In this document: one piece after another, positions 5,100-5,788 of the stretch
How positions within the stretch are numbered: the stretch's first letter is position 1
Layout: the number at the start of each line of letters is the position of its first letter
Assembly (NCBI GenBank): GCA_018056045.1
Contig: JAGPGI010000191.1
Location: 1 to 5,788 of the forward strand
From: Paracoccus sp. (in: a-proteobacteria)
GTDB taxonomy: Bacteria; Pseudomonadota; Alphaproteobacteria; Rhodobacterales; Rhodobacteraceae
Reading direction: 5' to 3'
DNA length: 5,788 nt
Position numbers and translations under genes: made by a program
The notes under the pieces: model-generated
The model's input: only the letters and a program-made list of their open reading frames with translations
Database searches by the model: none
What the model was told of the DNA's origin: nothing

Positions 5100-5516
5100 T
5101 TATTCGCTGGCGGCTTCGGCCGCGGCTTTCTTGGCTTTCGCCGGTTTGGCGGGGGCCGCATCGACCTTGGTGCGGGCGCCGACGGCGGCCTTCACATCGG
5201 TCTTGTCGCCACCGTTTTCCAGCAGCTCGGTCACGCGCAGCAGCGTCAGTTGCTGGCGGTGGCCACGCGTGCGCTGCGAGCTGTGCTTGCGGCGGCGCTT
5301 GACATAGGTGATGACCTTGTCGGCCTTGATCGTGTCGATGACTTCGGCCTGCACGGCAGCGCCGGCAACCAGCGGCGCGCCAACGGTCGCGCCGATCATC
5401 AGCACGTCGTTGAACTGGACCTTGTCGCCGGCCTCGGCGTTCAGTTTTTCGACGCGCAGCACATCACCGGCCTGAACCCGGTATTGCTTGCCGCCCGTCT
5501 TGAGAACTGCGAACAT
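5100..5516 (-). CDS. rplU: Large ribosomal subunit protein bL21
   Basis: bL21 binds 23S rRNA on the solvent side of the 50S subunit. The 138-residue protein has the family opening MFAVLKTGGKQYRV, the central GDKVQFNDVLMIG, and the rRNA-binding basic block YVKRRRKHSSQRTRGHRQ followed by LTLLRVTEL. E. coli bL21 is 103 residues; here about 35 extra C-terminal residues rich in Ala and Lys follow, a kind of tail seen in alphaproteobacterial bL21. The start is ATG 5516, with AAGGA 8 nt upstream; the open frame to 5639 covers leader sequence unlike bL21. It is the first gene of rplU-rpmA, probably with the acetyltransferase gene behind. A promoter is predicted about 150 bp upstream, leaving a long leader with two short hairpins. 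Confidence 0.98.
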   Translation of the reverse strand: MFAVLKTGGKQYRVQAGDVLRVEKLNAEAGDKVQFNDVLMIGATVGAPLVAGAAVQAEVIDTIKADKVITYVKRRRKHSSQRTRGHRQQLTLLRVTELLENGGDKTDVKAAVGARTKVDAAPAKPAKAKKAAAEAASE

Positions 5517-5551
5517 TCCGTCTTTCCTTCGTTCTGCCGCGTCCTTTGGCC

Positions 5552-5587
5552 CCTGCAGATCGCAGGTGTTGGTGGGTCTGACCCGCC
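5552..5587 (-). promoter_or_regulatory. Two short hairpins in the rplU leader
   Basis: One hairpin pairs GGTGGGT (5571-5577) with ACCCGCC (5581-5587) around a 3-nt loop; six of seven pairs are Watson-Crick in DNA, the other being T-G. The second pairs CCTGC (5552-5556) with GCAGG (5562-5566) around a 5-nt loop. They lie 36-71 bp upstream of the rplU start codon, inside the predicted leader RNA. Ribosomal protein operons are often controlled by such leaders, but nothing here proves that. Confidence 0.35.
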
Positions 5588-5665
5588 TTCGGACAGCGCA
5601 CCCTGGATTTGGGTGAGGTTCAAAATAACATACCGGCAACGGGCAGAGACCCGGCCGGTGGCGGC

Positions 5666-5694
5666 TGTATCGCGGATTCGCGCTGTGAAGTCAA
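5666..5694 (-). promoter_or_regulatory. Candidate rplU promoter
   Basis: On the minus strand TTGACT (5689-5694, 5/6 to TTGACA) is followed after 17 bp by GATACA (5666-5671, 3/6). The predicted start is near 5659, giving a leader of about 143 nt. A GANTC site (GATTC on the plus strand, 5675-5679) lies in the spacer. The -35 is good and the -10 weak. Confidence 0.4.
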
Positions 5695-5788
5695 CCGGAT
5701 TGACCGCTGGCAGACATCCCGCGCCGATGCCGCCCGCGGCCCATCCCGCCTAACCCGTCTGCGGCTGCTTGCGATACAGCCTTGAGCG

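Larger units (their letters stand above)
5517..5788. other. Non-coding region upstream of rplU
   Basis: No convincing gene is visible in these 272 bp on either strand. I looked for tRNA T-loop and acceptor patterns and found none. The open frames that cross it lack similarity and good ribosome binding sites. What can be seen is the predicted rplU promoter (5666-5694), two leader hairpins (5552-5587), the small dyad GTCAA-N5-TTGAC (5690-5704) and an 11-bp inverted repeat (5663-5673 and 5771-5781). I cannot assign the last 80 bp. Confidence 0.6.

Noticed and set aside
5517..5639. N-terminal extension of bL21 by 41 residues
   Set aside because: bL21 begins at MFAVLKTGGKQYRV in the family, and ATG 5516 has AAGGA at proper spacing; the upstream frame is leader.
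4917..5753. A 278-codon plus-strand open frame opposite rpmA and rplU
   Set aside because: It is antisense to two ribosomal protein genes and their leader; composition and lack of similarity mark it as a shadow.
5517..5788. Possible tRNA gene or small ORF upstream of rplU
   Set aside because: No T-loop GGTTCGA-like motif with flanking stem and no acceptor pairing were found. A 17-codon frame (MGRGRHRRG...) lacks a ribosome binding site.

Overview
The window is an ordinary, densely packed stretch of chromosome from a high-GC alphaproteobacterium, most likely Rhodobacteraceae and possibly Paracoccus or a close relative. The evidence is protein content: CtrA and its antagonist SciP (restricted to Alphaproteobacteria), the alphaproteobacterial form of MnmA, and an rplU-rpmA-acetyltransferase cluster. 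I see no insertion sequence, phage gene, CRISPR array, tRNA or rRNA. Genus level is inference.

Layout, left to right. Positions 1-481 (minus) hold the 5' end of ligA, cut by the window edge. Upstream of it on the same strand are ctrA (578-1294) and sciP (1385-1660), so the minus-strand order is sciP, ctrA, ligA. The 90-bp gap between sciP and ctrA has a near-consensus CtrA box overlapping the -35 of a possible ctrA promoter. A 166-bp divergent region then separates sciP from mnmA (1827-2996, plus). It carries a good sigma-70 promoter for mnmA, a perfect 14-bp palindrome, a second near-consensus CtrA box and a GANTC (CcrM) site. mnmA meets sufE (2999-3406, minus) tail to tail with only 2 bp between the stop codons. 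sufE is divergent from a small lipoprotein gene of unknown function (3543-4049, plus). A strong, probably bidirectional terminator (4115-4141) separates that gene from the converging GNAT acetyltransferase gene (4157-4708, minus). Upstream of the acetyltransferase on the minus strand are rpmA (4815-5087) and rplU (5100-5516). The last 272 bp (5517-5788) are non-coding, with a probable rplU promoter and two short hairpins in its leader.

Functional themes. (1) A regulatory pair: CtrA, an OmpR-type response regulator, next to SciP, a small protein known in Caulobacter to block CtrA-dependent transcription; the sites around them suggest autoregulation. (2) Sulfur transfer: MnmA thiolates U34 of some tRNAs and SufE carries persulfide sulfur from a cysteine desulfurase; their adjacency is suggestive only. 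(3) Translation: L21 and L27 of the large ribosomal subunit, translationally coupled. (4) DNA replication and repair: NAD-dependent ligase.

I found no evidence for a new multi-gene system. The observations most worth testing are regulatory: the CtrA-box architecture around ctrA and sciP, the palindrome between sciP and mnmA, the dyad in the sufE promoter spacer, and the rplU leader.
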